Of a stretch of DNA of 64,000 nucleotides, positions 44,460 to 55,842 are shown piece after piece. Under the pieces are notes generated by a model. That model did no database searches. It saw nothing but the letters and a program-made list of their open reading frames with translations, and was not told the DNA's origin. Made by a program: the position numbers and the translations under genes. The stretch comes from Tachypleus tridentatus (Eukaryota; Arthropoda; Merostomata; Xiphosura; Limulidae), in NCBI RefSeq assembly GCF_004210375.1, contig NC_134828.1, positions 24,544,400 through 24,608,399 on the forward strand, written 5' to 3'. Each line of letters starts with the position of its first letter. Position 1 is the first letter of the stretch.

Positions 44460-44731
44460 TTTGTTTGTTTTGAATTTCGCGCCAAGCTACTCGAGGGCTA
44501 TCTGCGCTAGCCGTCCCTAATTTAGCAGTGAAAGACTACGGGGATGGCAGGTAGTCATCACCATCCACCGCCAATTCTTGGACTACTCTTTTACCAACGA
44601 ATACTGGGATTGACCGTAACATTATAACGCTCCCACGGCTGAAAGGGCGAGCATGTTTGAGCAACGGGGTTCAGACCCGCGACCCTGAGATTACGAATCA
44701 AGCGTCTTAACCACTTGGCCATGCCGGGTCC
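44460..44731 (-). mobile_element. SINE-A, full length, reverse
   Basis: GTTTGTTTTGAATTTCGCGCC tail complement through head end TGGCCATGCCGGGTC. It inserted at, or recombined with, the SINE-A fragment to its left; the rest of that first copy is not found on the other side. Confidence 0.92.
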
Positions 44732-44932
44732 AGTGGTAACTTATTTCATTGTTTAGATGATGGATGTTTCTTCGTACTGGTTTGATGTTGAAATGTATTG
44801 AATGTAAACAACACATTACTTGTCACAAGTGCAGTTGAATTTCGTAAAATAGGAAAATACACGTAAAACAAAAAAAAATTTTCTTTCGTAGTAAAATGTG
44901 TCTGATTTCATTTTGTCATGAAATTTTATTTT

Positions 44933-45325
44933 ACTGTAGTTGTTTTTATAACAGTTATTTTACTATAGCTATTTCATAAGAGTTGTCTTACTATAGTTAT
45001 TTTTATAACATACTTGTGTTACTGTAGTTATTTTATAATAAAATTATTTTACTATATTATTTCATAAGAGTTGTCTTACTATAGTTATTTTTATAACATA
45101 CTTGTGTTACTGTAGTTATTTTATAATAAAATTATTTTACTATAGCTATTTCATAAGAGTTGTCTTACTATAGTTATTTTTATAACATACTTGTGTTACT
45201 GTAGTTATTTTTATAATAAAATTATTTTACTATAGCTATTTCATAAGAGTTGTCTTACTATAGTTATTTTTATAACATACTTGTGTTACTGTAGTTATTT
45301 TTATAATAAAATTATTTTACCCCAG
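44933..45325. repeat. About 90-bp composite tandem repeat, about 4 copies
   Basis: Each block contains three or four related sub-units of the form TTACTATAGTTATTTTTATAA. Blocks read CATAAGAGTTGTC, ATAACATACTTGTG, and ATAATAAAATTATTT in fixed order. A SINE-A tail directly abuts the right end. Confidence 0.88.
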
Positions 45326-45330
45326 TTATA

Positions 45331-45510
45331 TTTGTTTGTTTGTTGATCCTTACACAAAGCTAGTTGACAGTTATCTGCGCTAACTGCCCCTTGTTACAAA
45401 GTGATAAACTAAAGTAACTTCAGCTAGTTAAGAACACCAACCTCCAACTCGTGGACTTCTCTAATCGAATAGTAGGATTTGACCGTCACTCTTATAACTC
45501 TCACGGCTCC
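45331..45510 (-). mobile_element. SINE-A, reverse, very old and head truncated
   Basis: TTTGTTTGTTTGTTGATCC, ACACAAAGCTAGTTGACAG, CTCTAATCGAATAGTAGG and CACGGCTCC align with tail and central block at high divergence. No box B remains. Confidence 0.65.
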
Positions 45511-46596
45511 AAAGTGAAAAGTACGAAATTTTATTGTACAGAAACTTTTAAAATTTTAAATCGCCTAATTTCAATTGAAATCTAGTACGAGAATTCTGTA
45601 ATTCATCAAACAGTTTTTGTTTCTACTTCACAAAAAATACACTGTTTAGAGTAAGTCTAAGTTATATAACTCACTACGACCAAGAGTTTCTTTATTTATT
45701 ACACCAGTAATTTTTATATAGGAGTTGTTTCTTTCTAAAGAAATTTATTTTTTACACTACAGTAAGAAATTTTATACACCTGACAAAGACATGTTAAAGA
45801 ACCGGTTATAGAATAAGTAGGGTATAAAAACAATCATTAGATTTTAAGATAATGTACCTGTTTACGCAGCTCTAAGGAAGTTCTCTTTTAAGATTTTGTG
45901 ATTTTTTTGGGAGATAAGCTTAAAGGAGTTAAAACAGTGAGCCTAAATGCTCGACTACACACTCAGATATCACTAACAAGAGTTGAACGCTCAGACACTA
46001 TTATCTAAGGTTACAAGCTCGGTCATTATTACCCAAGGTGATAAACTCGGTCGTTACTAAACAGGTTTGAATTCTTGGCTATTATTCCTTAGGGTTGTTA
46101 TAATTACTCTTACAAAGAACAGAATTGAAATTGTTTGTTTATGCAATCGCTAACAATTTTACTTCCACTTTTACTGAATTTTGGTCTTGCTTGACCAATA
46201 ATCTGTATATGTTTTGCAGAATAGAATACAAGTTTGTTAGCTATAGAAACAGTAAACCAAGGTAAGATGAACTTTTGTACAAGTAAGTGGTTTCATACAG
46301 TAGCTGTTCTATTTGTTTACGTCATAATTTAATAACGAGTTACTGAACTAAGACATCGTTCAATACTCTTCTTTGTTAAAAATAAAATAACGAACATTTA
46401 CAAGACTGGAAATGGAGTGTTGAGTCTGTGTTAAGCCATTTTAGATGCGATCAAAAATATTCTTATCCAATACAGAATATTTCAGGTCAGCTTGATAAAA
46501 CGGAGTTATATTTCAGTAATAATAACTATTCATCTACATATGTTAATAAATACTACGTTACATATTTAACCAACAAACATGCCTGATAGTTTGCAA
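45511..46596. other. Unique AT-rich sequence, nothing recognised
   Basis: No supportable gene or repeat. Confidence 0.4.
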
Positions 46597-46700
46597 GGTG
46601 TTCCCTCCCGTTAGCACAACTATAATTCTAACACTAAAAATTGGGTTTAGCGGTGGGCATACCAAAGACATCTCATTGTGTAGCTTTGCCGTTGACAACA
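46597..46700 (+). mobile_element. SINE-B/C, diverged
   Basis: Head TGTTCCCTCCCGTTAGCAC, degraded box B (AATTGGGTTTAGCGG), and tail CTCATTGTGTAGCTTTGC. Confidence 0.6.
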
Positions 46701-46711
46701 AGCAAATATTT

Positions 46712-46767
46712 GGTTTTGTTTGTTTTTGAATTTGTGTCTTTGCGCGAAATTCAAAACTAACGAACAT
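46712..46767. mobile_element. Fold-back of two SINE-A tail ends
   Basis: GGTTTTGTTTGTTTTTGAATTT is a reverse tail end, followed at once by CTTTGCGCGAAATTCAAAAC, a forward tail end. The two 3' ends face each other with the bodies missing. Confidence 0.6.
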
Positions 46768-47214
46768 TATGCGCACACTGTAACATAGAATTTTGTTTTT
46801 AATCTAAAGCCGGATAATGTTTTTAGTTTTTGTCATTTCGCAGTGTTTAATGTGATGAAAAACAACGAGATTTTGTTAAGTGAAGTATAATTGTTTCCAT
46901 GTGTTCATGTACACTTTTGAAAAATAAAACATCAGAAAAACTTCTATCCGACTGAATTTATTCCAGCAAGAAGTTTAGAGGTTGTAATTCAATACATGAG
47001 TTTCATGTTCGGCCTTAAAACATTTATAAAGACAAAAAGGACACTGCAATTTCTTTTCTTTTAGACAAATAAACAGAAAACGACTTATAACTAAACCCAT
47101 CCCAGAATGATAAAAATAGTGTTTTGTTTCAAAAGCGGAAATACCGAATCATGCTGTTCGTAGCATAAACATTGCTGGAATCTGAGGACAAGAACGAATA
47201 ACACAGAAACACAA
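46768..47214. other. Unique flank of the 69-bp array
   Basis: No supportable gene or repeat. Confidence 0.4.
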
Positions 47215-49760
47215 AGTTTATATCAATCCAGTAATTCTTGTGTCCTGCTGCCTTATAGCTCGTTAAGTGTGAACAGTTAACAAAGTTTACATCAATCCAG
47301 TAATTGTTGTGTCCTGCTGCCTTATAGCTCGTTAAGTGTGAACAGTTAACAAAGTTTATATCAATCCAGTAGTTGTTGTGTCCTGCTGCCTTATAGCTCG
47401 TTAAGTGTGAACAGTTAACAAAGTTTACATCAATCCAGTAATTGTTGTGTCCTGCTGCCTTATAGCTCGTTAAGTGTGAACAGTTAACAAAGTTTATATC
47501 AATCCAGTAGTTGTTGTGTCCTGCTGCCTTATAGCTCGTTAAGTGTGAACAGTTAACAAAGTTTACATCAATCCAGTAATTGTTGTGTCCTGCTGCCTTA
47601 TAGCTCGTTAAGTGTGAACAGTTAACAAAGTTTACATCAATCCAGTAATTGTTGTGTCCTGCTGCCTTATAGCTCGTTAAGTGTGAACAGTTAACAAAGC
47701 TGACATCAATCTAGTAATTGTTGTGTCCTGCTGCCTTATAGCTCGTTAAGTGTGAACAGTTAACAAAGTTTACATCAATCCAGTAATTGTTGTGTCCTGC
47801 TGCTTTATAGCTCGTTAAGTGTGAACAGTTAACAAAGTTTACATCAATCCAGTAATTGTTGTGTCCTGCTGCCTTATAGCTCGTTAAGTGTGAACAGTTA
47901 ACAAAGTTTACATCAATCCAGTAATTGTTGTGTCCTGCTGCCTTATAGCTCGTTAAGTGTGAACAGTTAACAAAGTTTACATCAATCCAGTAATTGTTGT
48001 GTCCTGCTGCCTTATAGCTCGTTAAGTGTGAACAGTTAACAAAGTTTACATCAATCCAGTAATTGTTGTGTCCTGCTGCCTTATAGCTCGTTAAGTGTGA
48101 ACAGTTAACAAAGTTTATATCAATCCAGTAATTGTTGTGTCCTGCTGCCTTATAGCTCGTTAAGTGTGAACAGTTAACAAAGTTTACATCAATCCAGTAA
48201 TTGTTGTGTCCTGCTGCCTTATAGCTCGTTAAGTGTGAACAGTTAACAAAGTTTACATCAATCCAGTAATTGTTGTGTCCTGCTGCCTTATAGCTCGTTA
48301 AGTGTGAACAGTTAACAAAGTTTACATCAATCCAGTAATTGTTGTGTCCTGCTGCCTTATAGCTCGTTAAGTGTGAACAGTTAACAAAGTTTATATCAAT
48401 CCAGTAATTGTTGTGTCCTGCTGCCTTATAGCTCGTTAAGTGTGAACAGTTAACAAAGTTTACATCAATCCAGTAATTGTTGTGTCCTGCTGCCTTATAG
48501 CTCGTTAAGTGTGAACAGTTAACAAAGTTTACATCAATCCAGTAGTTGTTGTGTCCTGCTGCCTTATAGCTCGTTAAGTGTGAACAGTTAACAAAGTTTA
48601 CATCAATCCAGTAATTGTTGTGTCCTGCTGCCTTATTGCTCGTTAAGTGTGAACAGTTAACAAAGTTTACATCAATCCAGTAATTGTTGTTTTCTGCTGC
48701 CTAATAGCTCGTTAAGTGTGAACAGTTAACAAAGCTTACATCAATCCAGTAATTGTTGTGTCCTGCTGCCTTATAGCTCGTTAAGTGTGAACAGCTAACA
48801 AAGTTTATATCAATCCAGTAATTGTTGTGTCCTGCTGCCTTATAGCTCGTTAAGTGTGAACAGTTAACAAAGTTTACATCAATCCAGTAATTGTTGTGTC
48901 CTGCTGCCTTATAGCTCGTTAAGTGTGAACAGTTAACAAAGTTTACATCAATCCAGTAATTGTTGTGTCCTGCTGCCTTATAGCTCGTTAAGTGTGAACA
49001 GTTAACAAAGTTTACATCAATCCAGTAATTGTTGTGTCCTGCTGCCTTATAGCTCGTTAAGTGTGAACAGTTAACAAAGCACATCAATCCAGTAATTGTT
49101 GTGTCCTGCTGCCTTATAGCTCGTTAAGTGTGAACAGCTAACAAAGTTTATATCAATCCAGTAATTGTTGTGTCCTGCTGCCTTATAGCTCGTTAAGTGT
49201 GAACAGCTAACAAAGTTTATATCAATCCAGTAATTGTTGTGTCCTGCTGCCTTATACCTCGTTAAGTGTGAACAGTTAACAAAGTTTACATCAATCCAGT
49301 AATTGTTGTGTCCTGCTGCCTTATAGCTCGTTAAGTGTGAACAGTTAACAAAGTTTACATCAATCCAGCAATTGTTGTGTCCTGCTGCCTTATAGCTCGT
49401 TAAGTGTGAACAGTTAACAAAGTTTACATCAATCCAGTAATTGTTGTGTCCTGCTGCCTTATAGCTCGTTAAGTGTGAACAGTTAACAAAGTTTACATCA
49501 ATCCAGTAATTGTTGTGTCCTGCTGCCTTATAGCTCGTTAAGTGTGAACAGTTAACAAAGTTTACATCAATCCAGTAATTGTTGTGTCCTGCTGCCTTAT
49601 AGCTCGTTAAGTGTGAACAGTTAACAAAGTTTATATCAATCCAGTAATTGTTGTTTCCAGCTGCCTTATAGCTCGTTAAGTGTGAACAGTTAACAAAGTT
49701 TACATCAATCCAGTAATTGTTGTTTCCAGCTGCCTTATAGCTCGTTAAGTGTGAACAGCT
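47215..49760. repeat. 69-bp minisatellite array, about 37 copies
   Basis: The unit contains ACATCAATCCAGTAATTGTT, GTGTCCTGCTGCCTTATAGC, TCGTTAAGTGTGAACAGTTA and ACAAAGTTT. Because 69 is a multiple of 3, one minus-strand frame stays open over many units and reads a 23-residue repeat (NFVNCSHLTSYKAAGHNNYW, then IDV). The only ATG-started ORF (48701-49087) arises by an indel and a chance start. Common variants (TTTACATC/TTTATATC, AGTAATTG/AGTAGTTG, AGTTAAC/AGCTAAC) include amino-acid changes, so I see no sign of selection on protein. The last two units carry TTTCCAGC instead of GTCCTGC. Confidence 0.97.
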
Positions 49761-50499
49761 AAATCAAATATTTATATTTTAATAAATTAGACATTTTGGC
49801 ACTTTCCATAAATGCAAACATTCCCCACATGAAAAATGATTTCAAGTGAACATCAGAACACACATAATATATATGTTTCAACTGCGTCACCTATCAATTA
49901 TTTACATGTATCATTTTCATGGGTTTTTTTGCATAGACTATAAAAGTCGAACTCTATATATGTGTGTATGTTCTTATATAAAACTACTTAAGTATACAGT
50001 AGGACTCATTCATAAAACGTACAGACACACAGACAGACAGAGTATTTATTAGTTTCTAGTCTTTTACTTCATGTTCATGTTTCTTTCTTTCTGTGAGAAT
50101 TTTATGGTGAAACTATAGAGTCTGGTATTTTCTTTCTACTTTTTGATGGGTGTAATATTACAAATTAACTGTATAAGAAAAACTGGCTTTTTTCCAGTTT
50201 TCTGACAAGACAGTTCAATACGTAGTTTTATCTATCTCTAAAGGAAAGAAATTATGTCAGCTTTCCGCGAACGGGAAGAGTGACCACTAGGCTTCGCTGT
50301 ACAGCTGACTTCATCATTATTGCAACTCACTCGCAAAGCTACTGAGAATCGGGTCAGGTCGCTGGCTGGGCAAAGAATCAAAATAGGGTAACTTTGAAGA
50401 ATCGTTGGTTGAATAACGCTGCACTTAAAGTGCCTGAACTTAAAGTGCCTGCACTTAAAAGTTCTTTGAATGGAAGCTAAACAAACTTATCGTCGTGTA
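49761..50499. other. Unique sequence, nothing recognised
   Basis: A short direct repeat (CACTTAAAGTGCCTG with variants) lies at about 50423-50462. No gene supported. Confidence 0.4.
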
Positions 50500-50975
50500 T
50501 GTTTGTGTTCTGCCCAGAATCAGATCATAACCACAATGTGTTCTGCCCAGAATCAGGTCATAACCACAATGTGTTCTGCCCAGAATCAGATCATAACCAC
50601 AATGTGTTCTGCCCAGAATCAGATCATAACCACAATGTGTTCTGCCCAGAATCAGGTCATAACCACAATGTGTTCTGCCCAGAATCAGGTCATAACCACA
50701 ATGTTCTGCCCAGAATCAGGTCATAACCACAATGTGTTCTGCCCAGAATCAGGTCATAACCACAATGTGTTCTGCCCAGAATCAGGTCATAACCACAATG
50801 CGTTCTGCCCAGAATCAGATCATAACCACAATGCGTTCTGCCCAGAATCAGATCATAACCACAATGTGTTCTGCCCAGAATCAGATCATAACCACAATGT
50901 GTTCTGCCCAGAATCAGATCATAACCACAATGTGTTCTGCCCAGAATCAGATCATAACCACAATGTGTTCTGCAC
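50500..50975. repeat. 33-bp minisatellite array, about 14 copies
   Basis: The unit is TGTTCTGCCCAGAATCAGAT plus CATAACCACAATG, with ATCAGATC/ATCAGGTC and ATGTGT/ATGCGT variants. One copy near 50700 lacks GTG. As 33 is a multiple of 3 and the unit has no stop in several frames, it yields long fake ORFs on both strands (11-residue repeats such as CSAQNQIITTM, VFCPESDHNHN and RTHCGYDLILG). Confidence 0.96.
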
Positions 50976-51064
50976 ATGTTTCCTCTCGTACTGCACAAAC
51001 TGTTATTTGAAATTGTCTTTGTGTAAAGATTCTTTATCAAAATGTTCTGTTACTTACACAACAG

Positions 51065-51345
51065 CGAACATTAAAATGTTCACTAGCAGATTCAGAGTAG
51101 AGATAATACTAAAGTGTTCGGTAACGTATTCAGAGTAGAGATAATACTGAAATGTTCACTAACGTATTCAGAGTAGAGATAATACTAAAATGTTCACTAA
51201 CAGATTCAGAGTAGAGATAATACTAAAATGTTCACTAACGGTTCAGAGTAGAGATAATACTAAAATGCTCGGTAACGGGTTCAGAGTAGAGATAATACTA
51301 AAATGTTCACTAACAGATCCAGATCCAGAGTAGAGATAATACAAA
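51065..51345. repeat. 38-bp tandem repeat, about 7 copies
   Basis: Units contain TTCAGAGTAGAGATAATACT and AAAATGTTCACTAAC; some have GCTCGGTAACG. An (AT)n run at about 51346-51365 directly follows. Confidence 0.93.
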
Positions 51346-51365
51346 ATTATATATATATATATATA

Positions 51366-51754
51366 TTTACAAGTCTCATAAGCCTGGCAAGCTCTAACTT
51401 TCCAATATTTTATACACATAAACGTTTAAAAGGTAGGAAGCATATGATAAAAACACGGTATTTAAACTATATGCTTTAGTGTCAAGTTATTACAGTTCCA
51501 ATAACAACATCATAAATCCAATTATTGTAGTGAATAAAGTTATTTATTTTGGGCATACGAATTCAGCTGCGTTACTGGACATAGAGGAAAGTCGCAGGAT
51601 AAATGGTTTTAAGTTACATTAGCTAACAGTCACGCGAATTGCGCGTTCACATCTTTTAAATAACACTTATTAAGTTAACAAATCGAACGTAACTTTACAA
51701 AACTTGTTTCAACGCTATGCCTCTTATTATCTCTACTTTCGCAGGTTATACTGA
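51366..51754. other. Unique sequence, nothing recognised
   Basis: No supportable gene or repeat. Confidence 0.4.
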
Positions 51755-51883
51755 CCGCTAGTTACCCAGTAAATCAGCGGAATGTCTACAAATTTACAAT
51801 ACGTGAACTCAGGATTCTATAGTTTGCCGTGGGCAGATCACGGATATCTTATTGTGTATCTTTGTGCTAAAACAACAACAAGA
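51755..51883 (+). mobile_element. SINE-B, diverged, directly upstream of a SINE-A
   Basis: Head GTTACCCAGTAAATCAGCGG, degraded box B (TCAGGATTCTATAG), and tail ATTGTGTATCTTTGTGC with an AACAACAAC end that runs straight into the next SINE. Confidence 0.75.
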
Positions 51884-51884
51884 T

Positions 51885-52159
51885 GGCCCCGCATGGCCAG
51901 GTGGGTTAAGGCGTTCGACTCGTGATCTGAAGGTCGCGGGTTCGCATCCCCGTCGTACCAAACATGCTCGCCCTTTCAGCCATGGGGACATTATAATGTG
52001 ACGATCAATCCCACTATTCGTTGGTAAAAGAGTAGCCCAAGAGTTGGCGGTGGGTGGTGATGACTAGCTGCCTTCCCTCTAGTCTTACACTGCTAAATTA
52101 GGGACGGCTAGCGCAGATAGCCCTCGAGTAGCTTTGCGCGAAATTCAAAAACGCAAACA
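51885..52159 (+). mobile_element. SINE-A, near-consensus copy
   Basis: Head GGCCCCGCATGGCCAGGTGG, box B GGTCGCGGGTTCGCATCCCC, then uninterrupted central block and tail (GCGCAGATAGCCCTCGAGTA, GCTTTGCGCGAAATTC). It serves well as a reference for the family. Confidence 0.95.
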
Positions 52160-52169
52160 GTAAGCTTGT

Positions 52170-52400
52170 TTTTGTTTTTTAATTCTCGTTGTAGTGGTGA
52201 GTTTCTGTCGACCGTTACATATTGTTCCTAATTTTGAAGGTCTAGAGAGGTCGAACCCGCGACGTTCGGATTACGAGTGGAGTGTTTTAATCACCTGGCC
52301 ATGAGAGAAGAGAGATGGTCAACAGCGCCAACTCTTGGTGTGCTTCTATCAGGTCTAATAGAATTTCACTGTCACTCTTATAACGCACAGTTGGCTTCTC
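52170..52400 (-). mobile_element. Scrambled SINE-A fragments, reverse
   Basis: A head complement (AGGTCGAACCCGCGACGTTC, ACCTGGCCATG at 52245-52305) is followed, out of normal order, by central-block complement (GCGCCAACTCTTGGTG, TTCACTGTCACTCTTATAAC at 52330-52385). The order implies rearrangement or two truncated insertions. Confidence 0.55.
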
Positions 52401-54117
52401 TAAAGATTGAACACCTTCTCGCAGTAAAGGGATACAAATCATGAGCAATTCAGGTTCACTATATTTATGTCAAAGGTCAAGGTTCAATGGAAGAAACCAC
52501 AATATCTGAGAAATAAAGTGACTTTAAGGTAGTCACCAAATTACACGGTAGTAAATTTACGGTTTTACAGTGTTTAAGTACAGAATTTGACTGCTGTTGG
52601 TTGATAAAGCGTAGATGGCCTGTTGTGTAGATTTTCACTTATACATACAAAGGATTAACTGGCTTATTCTTTTATGTATCGGAAAGACTATGGTATGTTA
52701 TTTTTTTTCCAACTGAGCTGCGTGCATACTGTTACATTCTGTATTTTTCTTGGCATTAGACAAAAATAATATCACTAATTATGAAAGAATCATTTTCTTT
52801 GTTACTATAACAACAATGCTTTCATGCGATTTTCTAATAATCAAGAACAGATATTGTCGCTTCAGAAGAAAACCGTCACCTGATTTTCTTTAGCCTAACT
52901 ATGGTGTTTATAGAGAATACTCAATTTTCGTTTTGATTTGATAGGTTTTGTATTCTCTAATTGAGCAAGTAGTGTTTCCTCTAAGCCTTAAGTTAGGTTT
53001 ATGTATTAAGCCTAATTCTTAAATTAATTACAAACAGGCCTGCTATTACGTTATAAAGTCGGTGTTTAAGTTTTAAGTGGTGAATAATGCTAACTATTGA
53101 ATATTCTCTTAGAATTTTAACATGTATGTTATTTTTTTGTCTCAACCTGTTGACTGCCAAGTATTTGAGCTGCTACGTCAACTCCGAACCAAGTTCAATG
53201 CTTCTAATGCTTCTTCATTTTGTAACCTTTTTCGTGACGCCATTTTGGATCGAAAGTGAAACAATATGTAAGTAGGTCAAATGCATGTATGGTGCTGAAA
53301 TCTAGCGTTGAAGTTAGGTATTATTGAGAACGAATTAACTCGTCCGTGGCACTGTGTTACCGATCAGCTTGGACGAGTTATCTCGTCTATGGCACTGAAC
53401 AGGTTAAAGCACAAAAAATACACGTTTATCACCTACCAAATATCTTATCCTCTGTATATGGTTTCCAATCATTTTGGACGGACTTTTACACAAGTTTTGT
53501 TTTTTATATAGTTCTCTCCGATATTAAATTAACACTCCACTACAATCTTGCTGTACAAATACACTAAACATTTTCTTGTATTTACTCGGTACTCTAGTAA
53601 GTTTGATCTCAAGCATAGTAAATTCATAAGTTTTATTTTTCTCAGTTACGCAGTTTAACCCGCTAGTTTCTAGCAAACTGATATATCAAATTTGTACCGT
53701 TTCTTATCTCTAGAACGTTCTATACCTTCTTTACTCGTTTCGTCTTTCGCCTTTTGTCACGCCATCTGCTACCTTGAAATATAAACCACTGTTACCCACC
53801 ATATTCTAAGGATTTGTCTTTCTTTCACTTTTAAAATTATCAAAAATATTCCTTTCCGTTATCGTTTAGAATAACGTTATATCAAATATGCGTAGAAACT
53901 ATAGTAGATAAGTGATTTAATGTTCGATTCCGGGAATGAGATTGGAGACATTCTGTGCGCCCATAATAAAACTCCATAAATATGATTTATGGTAGTTACG
54001 GGGCACCTCTTATCACCAAGGAGTTTTGACACATCGCAATCTTAAAGACTCGTCTTCATAACTCTCTATAAACTGTGTAACGTGTAAAATGAAGCTTATA
54101 ATAGAAAAGAAAAAATA
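52400..54117. other. Unique AT-rich sequence, nothing firm
   Basis: A possible SINE-B tail (GCGTAGATGGCCTGTTGTGTAG) lies near 52610. An ORF at 53087-53275 has a hydrophobic start and runs into a GTAAGT-type donor (53268), but no second exon or motif supports it. Confidence 0.35.
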
Positions 54118-54625
54118 CGGAATCTTGGCTCTCTTTTCAAGTTTGTTGTTATATAGATATAATACGGAATCTTGGCTCTCTTTTCACGTTTGTTGTTATA
54201 TAGATATAATACGGAATCTTGGCTCTCTTTTCAAGTTTGTTGTTATACAGATATAATACGGAATCTTGGCTCTCTTTTCAAGTTTGTTGTTATATAGATA
54301 TAATACGGAATCTTGGCTCTCTTTTCAAGTTTGTTGTTATATAGATATAATACGGAATCTTGGCTCTCTTTTCAAGTTTGTTGTTATATAGATATAATAC
54401 GGAATCTTGGCTCTCTTTTCACGTTTGTTGTTATATAGATATAATACGGAATCTTGGCTCTCTTTTCAAGTTTGTTGTTATATAGATATAATACGGAATC
54501 TTGGCTCTCTTTTCAAGTTTGTTGTTATATAGATATAATACGGAATCTTGGCTCTCTTTTCACGTTTGTTGTTATATAGATACAATACGGAATTTGATTT
54601 GTTGTTATACAGATATAATACGGTC
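54118..54625. repeat. 47-bp minisatellite array, about 10.5 copies
   Basis: The unit is AATACGGAATCTTGGCTCTC, TTTTCAAGTTTGTTGTTATA and TAGATAT, with TTTCAAG/TTTCACG variants. A stray half-unit (AATCTTGGCTCTCTTTTCACG) lies at about 54661-54681 outside the array. Confidence 0.95.
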
Positions 54626-54782
54626 TTTCGAAATAGATTTGGACCAAGCGAGGCAAACCAATCTTGGCTCTCTTTTCACGTGTTCTCTCTTGGCTCTCTG
54701 AATCTTAGGATTTATGGTTCGCATGTTGTTGCTGCCAAAGGCAAACGCGGTCCTCACGTCGAAGCCTTTGTTGTGCCATAAT

Positions 54783-54976
54783 GGTGTTGCTTTAAATTTC
54801 GCGCGAAGCTACCGAGGACTGTCTCCGCTAACCTTTTCTAATTTAGCAGTGAAAGACTCAGGGAAGGCAGCTAGTTAACATCATCCACCACTAACTCTTA
54901 ATATATTCTTTTACCAACGAATAATGAGGTTTACTCTCATATTATAACGCCCCACGGCTGAGAGGGTGAGCATGTT
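54783..54976 (-). mobile_element. SINE-A, reverse, head truncated
   Basis: AAATTTCGCGCGAAGCTACC tail complement through CCCCACGGCTGAGAGGGTGAG; box B and head are missing. Confidence 0.8.
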
Positions 54977-55060
54977 CGACTATTTAAAATATTTACATTG
55001 TTTTATGAATCATAAATAGAAGAATTTTGGTGAGAAAATTCGTTCCGTAACAAACTCGTG

Positions 55061-55175
55061 TATGTGTTTCTAAAAGCAAAGCCACATCGGCTATCTGCTG
55101 AAATCCACCGAGGGGAATCGAACCGCTGATTTTAACGTTGTAAATCCGTAGAGTTACCACTCTGCCAGTAAGGGA
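55061..55175 (-). mobile_element. SINE-C, reverse
   Basis: GTGTTTCTAAAAGCAAAGCC tail complement, CCGAGGGGAATCGAACC box B complement and GTTACCACTCTGCCAGTAAGG head end. Confidence 0.8.
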
Positions 55176-55231
55176 CAGGTAACAAAATTTCCGTCAAATG
55201 AATTGTCTGACTTTTTCCAAAGAGACAAGGC

Positions 55232-55492
55232 CAGGGATGGATACAGAGGGGATGCTCCCCACTGGCCATACCAAAATTGTGTACGATTACTTGTAACTTG
55301 ATATTTTAGAATAAAATCAATAAATGAGAGTTCATACTCATATATGTTACTTTTCTTTGTTTCTAAATTAAATTTCATGAAATTTACGTTGCAGTAACAA
55401 GGAAAAGTTTACTTGGGGTCGGGTTTAAATCACTGTTACTTAGTCGATCATACCCCCCCACCCCTCACCAAAAAATCCTGTATCCACCCCTG
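55232..55492. mobile_element. hAT-like MITE with 8-bp target duplication
   Basis: Termini are CAGGGATGGATACAG at the left and its imperfect complement CTGTATCCACCCCTG at the right. The flanks GACAAGGC (55224-55231) and GACACGGC (55493-55500) form an 8-bp target duplication with one mismatch, typical of the hAT superfamily. The subterminal GGGGATGCTCCCC and CCCCCCACCCC are also typical. At 261 bp it is non-coding; the 74-codon ORF inside it is spurious. The right duplication overlaps the head of the next SINE-A. Confidence 0.82.
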
Positions 55493-55842
55493 GACACGGC
55501 ACGGCTAAGTGGTTAAGGCATTCGACCCGTAATCTGAGGGACGCGGGTTCAAAGCCCCGTCACACCACACTTGCTGTCCTTTCAGTCGTGGGGCGTTATA
55601 AAGTGGTGATCAATCCCACTATTCGTTAAAGAATAAAGTGGCGGTGGGTGGTGATCAATCTTACACTAAAAGCCCGTCACACCACACATGCTGTCCTTTC
55701 AGTCGTGGGGGCGTTATAAAGTGGTGATCAATCCCACTATTCGTTGGTAAAGAATAGCCAAGAGTTGGCGGTGGGTGGTGATGACTAGTTGCTTTCCCTT
55801 TAATCTTACACTGCTAAATTAGGGACGGTCAGCACAGATATG
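55493..55842 (+). mobile_element. SINE-A with internal duplication
   Basis: Head ACGGCTAAGTGGTTAAGGC and box B ACGCGGGTTCAAAGCCCC. The block from GCCCCGTCACACCAC through GGCGGTGGGTGGTGAT appears twice (about 55553-55655 and 55670-55779), with a shorter first copy. The element is about 350 bp instead of about 270. Confidence 0.88.

Noticed and set aside
48701..49087. 128-codon minus ORF with 23-residue repeats
   Set aside because: Its start is created by an indel in the 69-bp array and its end lies in the array; variation between units shows no codon bias.
50470..51138. 222-codon ORF, the longest in the window
   Set aside because: It runs through the 33-bp array and ends in the 38-bp array; its sequence is the repeat translated in two frames.
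53087..53275. Hydrophobic ORF ending at a GTAAGT site
   Set aside because: No acceptor-bounded partner exon and no motif; GTAAGT occurs by chance at this density.
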